Made by a program: the position numbers and the translations under genes. A stretch of 64,000 bases of DNA, taken from NCBI RefSeq assembly GCF_900111105.1, contig NZ_FOGC01000002.1:290210-354209 (forward strand), written 5' to 3'. Of this stretch, positions 10,370 through 20,087 are shown in pieces (the first letter of the stretch is position 1; each line of letters begins with the position of its first letter). The notes below the pieces were generated by a model. It was given only the letters and a program-made list of their open reading frames with translations. It was not told where the DNA came from and did no database searches. This DNA comes from Rosenbergiella nectarea (GTDB lineage Bacteria; Pseudomonadota; Gammaproteobacteria; Enterobacterales; Enterobacteriaceae).

Positions 10370-10560
10370 AATAGTGCCCACCTCGCGTTAATACGCTAAA
10401 TCACCTGCATTACACAGTGTTTTGGCGTTGAATGGCGCGAAGGTAAACGATTGCGTCCATCGGTTCAATATTTTTTAGGGTGTTGCTCTTAGCCTATTTT
10501 TTTCTTATGTTGACAGTTAGCTAAGGGTATTTACGAAAATCACTTTTATAGGGTCGGCTA

Positions 10561-11799
10561 ATGGCTAAGGTTTCACTGGAAAAAGACAAGATTAAGTTTT
10601 TGTTGGTTGAGGGCGTTCACCAATCTGCTCTCGATAATTTAAAAGCAGCAGGGTATACCAATATTGAGTTTCATAAAGCTGCGCTCAGTCCGGAGCAACT
10701 AAAAGAATCGATTCGCGATGCTCACTTCGTTGGTTTACGTTCTCGTACACAGTTAACCGAAGAAATCTTTGCAGAAGCCGAGAAACTGATTGCGGTAGGG
10801 TGTTTCTGTATCGGGACTAACCAAGTCGATCTTAAGGCTGCGGCGTCGCGGGGTATTCCGGTCTTTAACGCACCGTTCTCAAACACCCGCTCGGTCGCTG
10901 AACTGGTCATCGGCGAGCTGTTATTACTGATGCGCGGTATTCCAGAGGCCAATGCAAAAGCTCACCGTGGTATTTGGAACAAAAATGCGAAAGGCTGCTT
11001 TGAAGCACGCGGTAAGAAACTCGGTATCATCGGTTACGGCCACATTGGTATGCAACTAGGTGTGTTAGCGGAAAGCCTCGGCATGTACGTTTATTTCTAC
11101 GATATTGAAAGTAAACTACCGTTGGGTAATGCGACACAAGTGGAATCATTGGATAAGTTATTAGCGATGAGTGATGTGGTCAGTTTACACGTCCCAGAAA
11201 CCGCAAATACTCAAGATATGATCAGCAAAGACCAACTGGCAGCGATGAAACCTGGTGCATTATTAATTAATGCCTCACGCGGAACCGTTATCGATATTCC
11301 TGCTCTGTGTGAAGCCTTAGAAAGCCAACACTTGGGTGGTGCAGCCATCGACGTTTTCCCTGTGGAACCCGCCTCTAATAGTGACCCCTTCGATTCTCCG
11401 CTGTGCAAGTTCGATAATGTCATCCTAACTCCACACATCGGGGGTTCTACGCAAGAAGCGCAAGAGAATATTGGGATTGAGGTCGCAGGTAAGTTAGCGA
11501 AATACTCAGACAATGGGTCAACCCTTTCTGCAGTAAACTTCCCTGAAGTATCACTGCCGGCGCACAGTGCTTCAGCAAGTCGTATTCTTCATATTCATGA
11601 AAACCGCCCTGGTATCTTAACCGCGATTAACAATATCTTTGGCGACCAAAATATTAATATCGTTGGCCAATACCTACAAACCTCGCCACATTTAGGTTAC
11701 GTTGTGATCGATGTCGATGCTGAGCAAGAAGTGGCCGATAACGCCTTACAGCTAATGAAGGAAATTCCAGGCACAATCCGTGCTCGGCTCCTCTACTAA
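10561..11799 (+). CDS. serA: D-3-phosphoglycerate dehydrogenase
   Basis: SerA catalyses the first step of serine synthesis, NAD-linked oxidation of 3-phosphoglycerate, and is feedback-inhibited by serine. The 412 residues (E. coli 410) show the substrate-binding domain and the NAD fold GIIGYGHIGMQLG (about residue 160). The catalytic-region motifs LINASRGTVID and LTPHIGGSTQEAQ are present, as is a C-terminal ACT domain from about 340 (RILHIHENRPGILTAINNIF) that binds serine. It is monocistronic, with a convergent shared terminator against ygfA. Serine made here feeds the one-carbon pathway together with gcvTHP. Confidence 0.97.
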   Translation: MAKVSLEKDKIKFLLVEGVHQSALDNLKAAGYTNIEFHKAALSPEQLKESIRDAHFVGLRSRTQLTEEIFAEAEKLIAVGCFCIGTNQVDLKAAASRGIPVFNAPFSNTRSVAELVIGELLLLMRGIPEANAKAHRGIWNKNAKGCFEARGKKLGIIGYGHIGMQLGVLAESLGMYVYFYDIESKLPLGNATQVESLDKLLAMSDVVSLHVPETANTQDMISKDQLAAMKPGALLINASRGTVIDIPALCEALESQHLGGAAIDVFPVEPASNSDPFDSPLCKFDNVILTPHIGGSTQEAQENIGIEVAGKLAKYSDNGSTLSAVNFPEVSLPAHSASASRILHIHENRPGILTAINNIFGDQNINIVGQYLQTSPHLGYVVIDVDAEQEVADNALQLMKEIPGTIRARLLY

Positions 11800-11809
11800 T
11801 TACGATGCG

Positions 11810-11831
11810 AAAGAGGCCGTTAGGCCTCTTT
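11810..11831. terminator. Bidirectional terminator between serA and ygfA
   Basis: The 9-bp stem AAAGAGGCC/GGCCTCTTT has a 4-base loop that contains the ygfA stop codon. It can act for both convergent genes. Confidence 0.75.
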
Positions 11832-12425
11832 ATCTGGCCATTGCCATAACTTATTGGGAGTAATCACTGCAGGTAACGGGATGTCCCAAGATTCAATCGG
11901 CAAATTTTCCTGATGCTGACAATCATGAGCCACGCCAATCGGAAAAACCGATGTCTTTTGCCAACCGGCTAACAGGCGATCATAGAATCCCCCTCCCATC
12001 CCTAAACGCTGGCCTGTGCTGTCGAACGCCACCAAGGGCACAATTACCATATCTAATTCAGTAAAGCTGCAAATCTCATCGGCATTCTCCTCAGGCTCAA
12101 ACATACCTAAGCGATGCTTTACTAGATTAGTTTGTGGAGTAAAACGCTGGAATAATAGGGAAGTGGGCTGTGTGGGATCAATACGGGGCAGATAAACACT
12201 TTTCCCTAAATGCCATAATCGCGCAATCAAAGGGCGAGTATTGATCTCACCGTCCATCGAGAGAAAGAGCGCAATACGCTGTGATTGTTCAATCACTGAG
12301 TAGAGGATGGCATGCTCGGCAAGTTGTTGGCTAGCTTGGAATTGTTGTGATTCACTTAGCGAACGTCTTAAGCGACGCATATGCTGGCGTAAAGCTTGGC
12401 GCTGTTGATGAAGAGGTGAGTCCAT
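11820..12425 (-). CDS. ygfA: 5-formyltetrahydrofolate cyclo-ligase
   Basis: This enzyme converts 5-formyl-THF to 5,10-methenyl-THF with ATP, rescuing a stalled folate form produced by glycine and serine metabolism. I chose ATG 12425 (AGGA 9 bases upstream) over a GTG eight codons earlier, giving 201 residues. The family signature QRLGMGGGFYDRLLA (phosphate/ATP loop) and DGEINTRPLI are clear. It lies directly downstream of the 6S RNA gene and is very likely co-transcribed with it, as in E. coli. Confidence 0.95.
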   Translation of the reverse strand: MDSPLHQQRQALRQHMRRLRRSLSESQQFQASQQLAEHAILYSVIEQSQRIALFLSMDGEINTRPLIARLWHLGKSVYLPRIDPTQPTSLLFQRFTPQTNLVKHRLGMFEPEENADEICSFTELDMVIVPLVAFDSTGQRLGMGGGFYDRLLAGWQKTSVFPIGVAHDCQHQENLPIESWDIPLPAVITPNKLWQWPDKEA

Positions 12426-12503
12426 AACGTAACATCCTTGTGAGGGCACTCAAGGATAATAGGGCGATAACCCAAGACAGTAAAGAGAAACTATAGAGGA
12501 GGG

Positions 12504-12686
12504 GGGATCTCCGAGATGCCGCTGCGAGCTGTAACCCTTGAACCCTTGGTTCAAGGTGAACATGTCGTCATACCTATTAGGCTTCTCGGACGAACCGAGC
12601 ATGCACACAAGATATGAAGCGCCACGTTCTAGTAGTACTAAATATCGGCTCAGGGGACTGGCCCGCTTGCAAACATCTCAGAGAAT
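12504..12686 (-). ncRNA. ssrS: 6S RNA
   Basis: The minus strand matches E. coli 6S RNA along its length. The 5' part has TTCTCTGAGATGTT and GCGGGCCAGTCCCCTGAGCC. The centre has GCATGCTCGG and TCCGAGAAGCC, and the 3' part has CACCTTGAACCAAGGGTTCA and CATCTCGGAGAT. Ends were set by similarity (183 nt) and may be off by a few bases. 6S RNA mimics an open promoter and traps sigma-70 RNA polymerase in stationary phase. It lies between zapA and ygfA in the conserved order. Confidence 0.95.
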
Positions 12687-12728
12687 ACGTTGTTCAGGGA
12701 TGATTATAGCACAGGATCCCTGAAACCA

Positions 12729-13058
12729 TTATTCGAATTTACTTTCGGGGCGATCACTAATACGCCCCTGTTCGACTAATGCCTGTTCAATAGTCTGCTG
12801 CAGTACACGAATACGCTGTTCCATATTGCTCGCATAATCACGGGTCTTGTTCTTTTCTTGCGCAAGTTCGTGACAAATATTTAAGGCCGCAATAAACACT
12901 AATTGTTCAGTATTCGTGACGCGTGTTCTGTGTTTTAAATCCTGCAGGCGCTGGTCAAGATCTTCAGCGGCAGAAAGTAGAGCTTCTTTTTGTTCTGGAG
13001 GACAATTCACTCGTAGTGAACGACCAAAAATATGAATATCTACCGGTTGCGCAGACAT
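12729..13058 (-). CDS. zapA: Cell division protein ZapA
   Basis: ZapA binds FtsZ and bundles protofilaments at the division ring. The 109 residues equal E. coli ZapA in length, with [20 protein letters not shown] at the N-terminus. A C-terminal coiled coil (about 70-100, [17 protein letters not shown]) drives dimer and tetramer formation. It is divergent from ygfB, with 6S RNA just downstream, as in E. coli. Confidence 0.97.
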   Translation of the reverse strand: MSAQPVDIHIFGRSLRVNCPPEQKEALLSAAEDLDQRLQDLKHRTRVTNTEQLVFIAALNICHELAQEKNKTRDYASNMEQRIRVLQQTIEQALVEQGRISDRPESKFE

Positions 13059-13221
13059 GTTACCTTCCTGATAATTACGTTGTCCGCTCCCAAAGTCACT
13101 TGCTTTGGAAGGGCGCCACTATATATACCTGAGGCAGAAGTTACAACCCCTTTTCTGGAATCGATGAGGGTGCTAATGGTAGCATAGACCTCACTTCACT
13201 TTCCTAAGACTATGGATAATT

Positions 13222-13791
13222 ATGACTTCACCGAACTATAACACGCTTAACAGCGAACTCGCGACACAAGGTGTCGGTATGACTGCCGCTGAGATGCATG
13301 GTTTACTCAGCGGAATTCTCTGCGGTGGGACTAAAGATCATAGCTGGAAGGCACTGGTTCATGACCTAACTAATGAAGGTATAGCCTTCTCTGTCCAACT
13401 CCATCAATCCTTGCAAGCGGTATACGATAATACATTGCACTCGCTAGAGGAAGACGGGTTCAATTTTCAACTCTATTTACCGGATGACCAAGGCGATAAC
13501 GTCTTCGAGCGCGCAGACGCACTCGCCGGCTGGGTAAACCATTTTCTTCTAGGCTTAGGCGTAACGCAGCCAAAATTAGATAAAGTGAAAGGAGAAGCCG
13601 GGGAAGCCATCGACGATCTGCGTACTATCGCTCAGTTAGGTTACGACGAAGATGAAGATCCGGAAGAGCTTGCACAATCTTTGGAAGAAGTCATTGAATA
13701 TGTCAGAGTCGCTGCTTTACTCTGTCATGAGACCTTCAACACACCGCCATCGGATGCCTCAGCCGTCACACAGGGTCCAACTTTACATTGA
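13222..13791 (+). CDS. ygfB: YgfB, UPF0149 family protein
   Basis: This is a conserved cytoplasmic helical protein of the UPF0149/YecA-like family. The general function is unsettled; a Pseudomonas homologue affects beta-lactam resistance regulation. The 189 residues (E. coli about 192) contain the family segments [17 protein letters not shown] near the start and [16 protein letters not shown] in the middle. The acidic tail begins at about residue 140. It leads the ygfB-pepP-ubiH-ubiI gene row, 38 bases before pepP. Confidence 0.93.
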   Translation: MTSPNYNTLNSELATQGVGMTAAEMHGLLSGILCGGTKDHSWKALVHDLTNEGIAFSVQLHQSLQAVYDNTLHSLEEDGFNFQLYLPDDQGDNVFERADALAGWVNHFLLGLGVTQPKLDKVKGEAGEAIDDLRTIAQLGYDEDEDPEELAQSLEEVIEYVRVAALLCHETFNTPPSDASAVTQGPTLH

Positions 13792-13829
13792 TCCTTTCAC
13801 GGTAAAATGGATTACAGGGAGCTTAGGGT

Positions 13830-15176
13830 ATGATTTCGCAGAAAAATTACTGTCAACGCCGTCAGGTGTTACTTAAACAGATGGTACCGGGTAGCGCGGC
13901 ATTACTCTTTGCTGCGCCAGAGGTAACAAGAAGCCGAGATACCGAATATCTCTTTCGCCAAAATAGTGATTTCTGGTACTTCACTGGTTTTAACGAACCT
14001 GAAGCGCTACTCATTCTGATAAAAAGTGACGAGCACCATAACCATAGTATTCTCTTTAACCGTTACCGTGATCCCCATGCGGAGGTCTGGTTTGGCCGTC
14101 GCCTAGGCCAGGAAGCGGCAATTGACAAGCTTAGTGTTGATCGGGCGCTACCTTGGGATGAGATTGACCAGCAATTGGCTCAAGTCCTTAATGGGCTAAA
14201 CACTCTTTATCACGCTCAGGGTGAATACGATTTTGCTGATGAAAAGGTTGCTCATGCGCTGAAAACGCTACGAGAAGGGGAACGGAAGAACCTTCGCGCG
14301 CCGACCACCGTGATAGACTGGCGGCCAATCGTTCATGACATGCGTTTGATTAAAGATGATGAAGAGCTGGCGATTTTACGCGAGGCTGGACGAATCAGTG
14401 CTTTGGCCCATCAACGTGCGATGCAGCAGTGCCATCCTGGCATGTATGAGTATCAGTTAGAAGGCGAAATCCATCATGAATTCTCACGCCATGGATCGCG
14501 ATTTCCTTCCTACAACACCATTGTGGGGGGGGGCGATAATGCCTGCATCCTCCATTACACTGAAAATGAATCTCAGCTAAAACAGGGCGACTTAGTCCTG
14601 ATCGATGCGGGCTGCGAGCTTCAAGGCTACGCAGGCGACATCACCCGAACATTTCCTATCGACGGTAAATTTACCGCCCCACAACGTCAACTCTACGAGA
14701 TTGTTTTACATGCCTTAACGACGGCGTTATCTCTGTTTCGTCCTGGTGTGACCATTGCTGAGGTGACAGAAGCTGTTATCCGTATCAAGGTTGAGGGCTT
14801 AGTGCGCCTAGGGATCTTAGAGGGCGATATAACGCAATTGATCGAAGAAAAAGCGTATCGTCCCTATTTTATGCATGGATTAAGTCACTGGCTTGGCCTG
14901 GATGTGCATGATGTGGGCCATTACGGTAGTGTGGAGCGTACTCGCGTCCTAGAGCCGGGCATGGTCTTAACGGTGGAGCCAGGATTATATATTGCCCCCG
15001 ATGCAAAAGTCCCTGAGTGTTATCGCGGCATCGGTATCCGTATCGAAGATGATATTGTGATCACAGAAACAGGGCATGAAAACTTAACGGAGCAGGTAGT
15101 CAAAGATCCTGACGCGATAGAACAGTTGATGCAATCAGCACAGGCACTACGTCTAGGTAAAAATAAGCCATTATGA
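13830..15176 (+). CDS. pepP: Xaa-Pro aminopeptidase P
   Basis: This dimanganese peptidase removes N-terminal residues that precede proline. At 448 residues it is close to E. coli PepP (441). The N-terminal domain contains RQNSDFWYFTGFNEPEA. The C-terminal pita-bread domain carries the metal ligands in LIDAGCELQGYAGDITRTF (two Asp), HGLSHWLGLDVHDVG (His), VEPGLYI and GIRIEDDI (two Glu). Its stop overlaps the ubiH start by 4 bases (ATGA), so translation is likely coupled, although the functions are unrelated. Confidence 0.97.
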   Translation: MISQKNYCQRRQVLLKQMVPGSAALLFAAPEVTRSRDTEYLFRQNSDFWYFTGFNEPEALLILIKSDEHHNHSILFNRYRDPHAEVWFGRRLGQEAAIDKLSVDRALPWDEIDQQLAQVLNGLNTLYHAQGEYDFADEKVAHALKTLREGERKNLRAPTTVIDWRPIVHDMRLIKDDEELAILREAGRISALAHQRAMQQCHPGMYEYQLEGEIHHEFSRHGSRFPSYNTIVGGGDNACILHYTENESQLKQGDLVLIDAGCELQGYAGDITRTFPIDGKFTAPQRQLYEIVLHALTTALSLFRPGVTIAEVTEAVIRIKVEGLVRLGILEGDITQLIEEKAYRPYFMHGLSHWLGLDVHDVGHYGSVERTRVLEPGMVLTVEPGLYIAPDAKVPECYRGIGIRIEDDIVITETGHENLTEQVVKDPDAIEQLMQSAQALRLGKNKPL

Positions 15177-16351
15177 GCGTAATTATTGTCGGAGGCGGGA
15201 TGGCGGGTGCAACGCTTGCGCTTGCGCTCTCCACCTTATCTCAAGGTAAAATCCCTGTAACCTTAATTGAAGGGAGTTCACTGCAGGGGCCCGCACATCC
15301 CGGTTTTGATAGCCGAGCGATAGCCTTGGCGGCAGGCACCTGTCAGCAACTTGCGCGTATCGGTGTTTGGTCGGCGCTTAAGCCTTTCGCGACGCCTATC
15401 ACCGATATCCATGTTTCCGACCGAGGCCATCTTGGTCAGGTCGAACTCTGTCGGGAAGACTACCATCTACCTGCCTTAGGCAATGTGATTGAGCTGCATG
15501 CTGCAGGAAAAGTCCTTTTTCAACGGCTGCAGCAGGCACCCGGTGTGACGCTGCGCTGTCCGGAAAAAGTGGTAAACTTGACGCGATCGGCGCAGCAGGT
15601 ATCGGTGACGCTTGAAAGCGGTCAAACGCTTGATGCGCAGACCTTAGTGATTGCCAGTGGTAGCCGTTCAGCCCTCGCAACCCAAGCAGGCTTTGTATGG
15701 CAGCGTGATGACTATCATCAAGTTGCCATTATCGCTAATGTGAGCACATCAATGCCACATAATGGTCGAGCCTACGAACGCTTTACTCAGTATGGCCCCA
15801 TTGCCCTATTACCGATGTCGGAAAACCGGTTATCCTTAGTGTGGTGCGTGTCAGCCTCCACCAGTGAACAACTCCTGGCGGCAGATAACGCGTTATTTCT
15901 ACAGCAGTTACAACGTGAATTTGGCTGGCGACTTGGCCAGTTTACTGAAGTTGGTCAGCGTGAGTCCTATCCGCTGAGCTTGCATCAAGCGCAGTCGTTG
16001 ATTACACACCGTAGCGTAGTGATTGGTAATGCGGCTCAATCTCTTCATCCTATCGCGGGTCAGGGCTTTAACCTTGGGCTTAGGGATGTCATGAGTTTGG
16101 CTGAAACCTTAGCGGAGGCTTATCGCCAGCAACAGGATATAGGCCATTTTAGCGTACTGAATCGCTACCAGCAGCGAAGAGCACAAGACCGCGCGACGAC
16201 CATCTCGATCACTGATGGCTTAGTCCGACTTTTTGCGAATGATAATTTACCTTTAATCATTGGCCGTAATCTGGGATTACTCGCGATGGAACGGGTCACC
16301 GGGTTGAAGCACCACCTCGCTAGCCGAACCTTAGGCTGGGTTAAACGTTAA
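15173..16351 (+). CDS. ubiH: 2-octaprenyl-6-methoxyphenol hydroxylase
   Basis: This flavoprotein monooxygenase carries out a ring hydroxylation in ubiquinone synthesis, within the Ubi complex. The 392 residues equal E. coli UbiH. The N-terminal FAD fold is IIVGGGMAGATLALALS, and the second FAD motif near residue 285 is GNAAQSLHPIAGQGFNLGLRD. It starts inside the pepP stop codon and is followed after 14 bases by its paralogue ubiI. Confidence 0.96.
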   Translation: MSVIIVGGGMAGATLALALSTLSQGKIPVTLIEGSSLQGPAHPGFDSRAIALAAGTCQQLARIGVWSALKPFATPITDIHVSDRGHLGQVELCREDYHLPALGNVIELHAAGKVLFQRLQQAPGVTLRCPEKVVNLTRSAQQVSVTLESGQTLDAQTLVIASGSRSALATQAGFVWQRDDYHQVAIIANVSTSMPHNGRAYERFTQYGPIALLPMSENRLSLVWCVSASTSEQLLAADNALFLQQLQREFGWRLGQFTEVGQRESYPLSLHQAQSLITHRSVVIGNAAQSLHPIAGQGFNLGLRDVMSLAETLAEAYRQQQDIGHFSVLNRYQQRRAQDRATTISITDGLVRLFANDNLPLIIGRNLGLLAMERVTGLKHHLASRTLGWVKR

Positions 16352-16365
16352 TTAAGAGAATATGC

Positions 16366-17571
16366 ATGCAAAGCTACGATATTATTATTGCAGGTGGGGG
16401 AATGGTCGGCCTCGCAGTCGCGTGTGGACTTAAAGATTCAGGGCTCAGCGTTGCCATCTTGGAGCAAGGAGCCGCCCCCAGCTTTACCCCTCAGGACCCG
16501 CTATCGGTGCGCGTCTCAGCAATAAACCGCGCAAGTCAACGGTTGTTGGAGAAACTGGATGTTTGGCAGGATATCCTGCAAATGCGTGCCAGCTGTTATC
16601 ACGGTATGAAAGTGTGGGAAAAAGATAGCTTCGGCCAAATAGCCTTTGATGATGGTGAACTGGGCGGCCACGGCTTAGGGTATATCATCGAAAATTCCGT
16701 GCTGCACACGGCTCTATGGCGTAAAGCAGAAAAACTGTCGCATATTACGCTTATTCCCAATGCCGCACTGGTACAGACTGCCTTCGGCGACAACGAAACG
16801 TTCGTCAGCTTACAAGACGGCAGCATGATGACGGCGCGCTTGATGGTGGCCGCAGATGGAGCCCATTCTTGGCTCAGAGGTAAGGCCGATATTCCGCTGA
16901 CGTTCTGGGATTATAAGCATCACGCGTTGGTCGCCAACATCCGTACCGAACAACCTCACCAAGGTATTGCCCGGCAGGTCTTCCACGGCGAAGGGATCCT
17001 AGCCTTTCTTCCTTTTGAAGATCCGCATTGTTGTTCGATTGTCTGGTCGACCGAACCGCAAATGGCGAAAAAGCTTAGCCTAATGGATGAATCGTTATTT
17101 TGTCAGCAACTGGCCGTCACCTTCGATATGCAATTAGGACCTTGTACCCTAAGCAGTGAACGTAAAACGTTCCCGTTAACCGCGCGTTACGCACGACAAT
17201 TTGCTAGCCATCGGCTCGTGTTAGTGGGCGATGCGGCACATACCATTCATCCGCTGGCGGGTCAGGGCGTTAACTTAGGCTTTATGGATGCTGCAGAGCT
17301 AATCGGTCAGCTCATTCGCCTACAGCAAGAGGGCAAAGATATTGGTCAACATCTGTATCTGCGTCGCTACGAACGCCTTCGTAAGCTGAGTGCGGCAAAA
17401 ATGCTGGCGAGTATGCAAAGCTTTCAAGACCTCTTTGCCGGACAACATCCGCTGAAAAAAATGGTTCGTGATATCGGCTTAACCCTTGCGGATAAGCTAC
17501 CCGGCATTAAACCACAGCTGATCAAGCAAGCCTTGGGCGAACACGATCTGCCCGAGTGGCTGCGAAAATAG
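16366..17571 (+). CDS. ubiI: Ubiquinone C5-hydroxylase UbiI (VisC)
   Basis: UbiI hydroxylates ring carbon 5 of the prenylphenol intermediate in aerobic ubiquinone synthesis. The 401 residues (E. coli 400) start with the FAD motif IIAGGGMVGLAVACGL. The GD motif GDAAHTIHPLAGQGVNLGF is near residue 285. It belongs to the same UbiH/UbiF/UbiI family as its neighbour. The pncA coding sequence begins 12 bases after the stop codon, a link not present in E. coli. Confidence 0.96.
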   Translation: MQSYDIIIAGGGMVGLAVACGLKDSGLSVAILEQGAAPSFTPQDPLSVRVSAINRASQRLLEKLDVWQDILQMRASCYHGMKVWEKDSFGQIAFDDGELGGHGLGYIIENSVLHTALWRKAEKLSHITLIPNAALVQTAFGDNETFVSLQDGSMMTARLMVAADGAHSWLRGKADIPLTFWDYKHHALVANIRTEQPHQGIARQVFHGEGILAFLPFEDPHCCSIVWSTEPQMAKKLSLMDESLFCQQLAVTFDMQLGPCTLSSERKTFPLTARYARQFASHRLVLVGDAAHTIHPLAGQGVNLGFMDAAELIGQLIRLQQEGKDIGQHLYLRRYERLRKLSAAKMLASMQSFQDLFAGQHPLKKMVRDIGLTLADKLPGIKPQLIKQALGEHDLPEWLRK

Positions 17572-17582
17572 AAGGAGGGGAG

Positions 17583-18239
17583 ATGGCGCACCGTACAATC
17601 GTAATCGGTAACAATACGGCACTGCTTGTCGTCGATGTTCAAAACGACTTTCTACCACAGGGAGCGCTAGCGGTGCCTCGGGGGGATGAGGTGATCCCGG
17701 TGATTAATCGCATTGCTCCCTTATTCGAGCAGGTGGTGATTACCCAAGATTGGCATCCCGCTGGCCATTCCTCCTTTAGTTCCTCTCACCCGGAGCATCA
17801 AGATTACCAAGTGATTGATATGCCCTATGGCCCTCAATGCTTATGGCCGGATCACTGTATACAAGGGAGTGTCGGGGCCGAGTTATCCGATGATTTGTCC
17901 CTTCCTCATGCCAGATTGATTCTGCGTAAAGGAGTTCACCAATCCATCGACAGCTACTCTGCCTTTCTAGAGGCGGATCGCAGTACCTCAACCGGGCTTC
18001 TCGCTTGGCTACAAGCGCAGGGGATCGATCAGGTTGTGATAACAGGTCTTGCCACAGATTTCTGTGTCGCGTGGACGGCAATTGACGCTGCCCAAGCGGG
18101 GTTAGTCACTTGGGTGGTAGAGGATGCTTGCCGAGCGATCGATATTGACGGATCACTTCAACGCGCCAAGGTTGCGATGCAAGATGCCGGTGTGATTTTC
18201 CTCACATCTTGTCAGTTGCACCAAGGTTGTGAAAGCTGA
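17583..18239 (+). CDS. pncA: Nicotinamidase
   Basis: PncA deaminates nicotinamide to nicotinate for NAD salvage (isochorismatase-like fold). I chose ATG 17583 because a strong GGAGG site sits just upstream; the longer in-frame version would overlap ubiI. In the 218 residues the catalytic triad is Asp18 (VVDVQNDF), Lys116 (LRKGVHQ) and Cys161 (ATDFCVAW). Metal ligands are Asp56, His58 (QDWHP) and His91. E. coli has pncA elsewhere; here it forms the end of the ubiH-ubiI transcription unit. Confidence 0.95.
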   Translation: MAHRTIVIGNNTALLVVDVQNDFLPQGALAVPRGDEVIPVINRIAPLFEQVVITQDWHPAGHSSFSSSHPEHQDYQVIDMPYGPQCLWPDHCIQGSVGAELSDDLSLPHARLILRKGVHQSIDSYSAFLEADRSTSTGLLAWLQAQGIDQVVITGLATDFCVAWTAIDAAQAGLVTWVVEDACRAIDIDGSLQRAKVAMQDAGVIFLTSCQLHQGCES

Positions 18240-18583
18240 TTTATTCTAATTACTGACCATTTTTACCCCTAGATAAACTAATCCGAAAGGCAATATTTCG
18301 GAATAAGTTGACTCAGTAAAACGAGCAATCTCACTTATTAATATAAAAAAATGGCGAGTTATTTCGCCATTTACTCCCCTAATACGATGTTTTCGAGTAT
18401 TTTTGCGTTCATAAATTCAATTGCCTTATTTTGGTGCGGTGCTATCTCGACCCCATTTCACCTTATAGCTAAGCGGGCGAATGAGTGTTAACGTGCAGTA
18501 AGGATAACGTTTGCGTTTCTGAATTCTAACGCCCGACCTATGCAAGCTAACTTACCGCGATTTTACGCGGCAGAAGGAGTGTT
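18240..18583. other. 344-base intergenic region before gcvT
   Basis: No gene is supported on the plus strand. It must hold the gcvTHP promoter, but I could not fix GcvA, Lrp or PurR sites, and saw no glycine riboswitch fold. On the minus strand a 28-codon open stretch (18371-18457) runs straight into a good intrinsic terminator (18349-18372), suggesting the 3' scrap of a lost minus-strand gene. Confidence 0.5.
18342..18372 (-). terminator. Intrinsic terminator on the minus strand
   Basis: The 9-bp stem AAATGGCGA/TCGCCATTT has, read on the minus strand, a run of seven T residues. On the plus strand the tail is C-rich, so the signal is directional and points at a minus-strand transcript. Confidence 0.65.
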
Positions 18584-19678
18584 ATGAGTCAACAAACCCC
18601 CCTCTTTGCACAACATCAAGCCAGCGGCGCCCGCATGGTCGATTTTCACGGATGGTTGATGCCACTACATTATGGTTCACAGCTCGATGAGCACCATGCC
18701 GTTCGTCGCTCCGCAGGAATGTTTGATGTCTCCCATATGACCATTGTCGACCTGACCGGCGCTCGCACCCGAGAATTTTTGCGTTATCTATTGGCCAATG
18801 ATGTGGCGAAATTAACGCTTCCTGGTAAGGCGTTATATAGCGCTATGCTCAATGCTTCAGGGGGCGTTATCGATGACTTAATTGTCTATTTTATCGACGA
18901 GCAACACTTCCGTTTAGTGGTCAACTCTGCAACACGCGAAAACGATCTAGCTTGGATCTCAGAACAGGCTAAGGACTATGGTATTCAAATTGATGAACGA
19001 CGAGACTTAGCTCTTATCGCGGTACAAGGCCCCGAGGCAATAGAGAAAACCCAGTCGGTAATGAGCGCTGAACAGCGTGCCGCGGTGGCGGAACTTAAGC
19101 CCTTCTTCTCAGTGGAAAGTGGCGGTTGGTTTATCGCGACCACCGGCTACACCGGTGAACGTGGCTATGAAATCGCCGTACCGGCCGCACAAGCCGCGTC
19201 GTTATGGCAAGTACTGTTGGCTGTCGGGGTTAAACCGGCTGGTTTGGGAGCGCGTGATACCTTGCGCCTAGAGGCTGGATTGAATCTCTATGGGCAAGAG
19301 ATGGATGAGTCCGTCACGCCGCTTGCGGCCAATATGGCTTGGACGGTGGCTTGGCAGCCGGAAGAACGAGAGTTCTTAGGGAGAGCGGCGCTTGAACGCC
19401 AACAAGTGCAGGGGATTGAAAAATTGGTTGGCTTGGTACTGCATGAGAAAGGCGTCCTCCGTAATGAATTACCGGTCTCCTTTACCGATATCAACGGCAA
19501 TCCTCAGCAAGGCGTTATCACCAGCGGTTCTTTCTCTCCCACTTTGGGCTGCAGTATCGCGCTTGCACGGGTTCCTGCAACGATAGGAGATAAGGCGGTA
19601 GTCCTTATTCGCCAGCGTGAACTGCCGGTTTCCGTGACACAACCCTGCTTTGTTCGCGCAGGAAAATCATTGATTTAA
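18584..19678 (+). CDS. gcvT: Glycine cleavage system T protein (aminomethyltransferase)
   Basis: GcvT transfers the methylene carbon from aminomethyl-lipoyl GcvH to tetrahydrofolate and releases ammonia. The 364 residues equal the E. coli length. Typical segments are [40 protein letters not shown] and [24 protein letters not shown] lies 6 bases before the ATG. It is the first gene of gcvT-gcvH-gcvP, 14 bases ahead of gcvH. Confidence 0.97.
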   Translation: MSQQTPLFAQHQASGARMVDFHGWLMPLHYGSQLDEHHAVRRSAGMFDVSHMTIVDLTGARTREFLRYLLANDVAKLTLPGKALYSAMLNASGGVIDDLIVYFIDEQHFRLVVNSATRENDLAWISEQAKDYGIQIDERRDLALIAVQGPEAIEKTQSVMSAEQRAAVAELKPFFSVESGGWFIATTGYTGERGYEIAVPAAQAASLWQVLLAVGVKPAGLGARDTLRLEAGLNLYGQEMDESVTPLAANMAWTVAWQPEEREFLGRAALERQQVQGIEKLVGLVLHEKGVLRNELPVSFTDINGNPQQGVITSGSFSPTLGCSIALARVPATIGDKAVVLIRQRELPVSVTQPCFVRAGKSLI

Positions 19679-19692
19679 TACTGGAGAAAAAA

Positions 19693-20079
19693 ATGAGCAA
19701 TGTTCCACAATCATTAAAATATCGCGACAGCCATGAATGGGTCCGTCGAGAAGAGGATGGTTCTGTCACCGTGGGGATTACCGAGCATGCACAAAGTCTA
19801 TTAGGCGATATGGTGTTCGTTGATTTACCTGAGGTGGGTCGCGAAGTCAGCGTGGGCGACGACTGTGCGGTTGCCGAATCAGTGAAGGCAGCCTCCGATA
19901 TTTATGCGCCCCTGAGCGGGGAAATCGTTGCGATTAACGACGAACTCAATGATAGCCCTGAGCTGGTCAACACCTCACCTTACGAGGCTGGCTGGTTATT
20001 TAAAATCAAGATCAATAACGAAAACGAACTCGATCAATTACTTGATGCCGATGCCTACCAAAACTTGATCAATAAGTGA
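19693..20079 (+). CDS. gcvH: Glycine cleavage system H protein
   Basis: This lipoyl carrier shuttles the aminomethyl group from GcvP to GcvT. The 128 residues include [11 protein letters not shown] and [12 protein letters not shown]. The lipoylation site [12 protein letters not shown] has Lys65. It lies between gcvT and gcvP, with a TGGAG ribosome site. Its stop codon is 8 bases before the gcvP start. Confidence 0.97.
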   Translation: MSNVPQSLKYRDSHEWVRREEDGSVTVGITEHAQSLLGDMVFVDLPEVGREVSVGDDCAVAESVKAASDIYAPLSGEIVAINDELNDSPELVNTSPYEAGWLFKIKINNENELDQLLDADAYQNLINK

Positions 20080-20087
20080 GTAAAACG

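Noticed and set aside
12538-12723. 61-codon plus-strand reading frame
   Set aside because: It lies almost wholly inside the antisense of 6S RNA and has no ribosome site.
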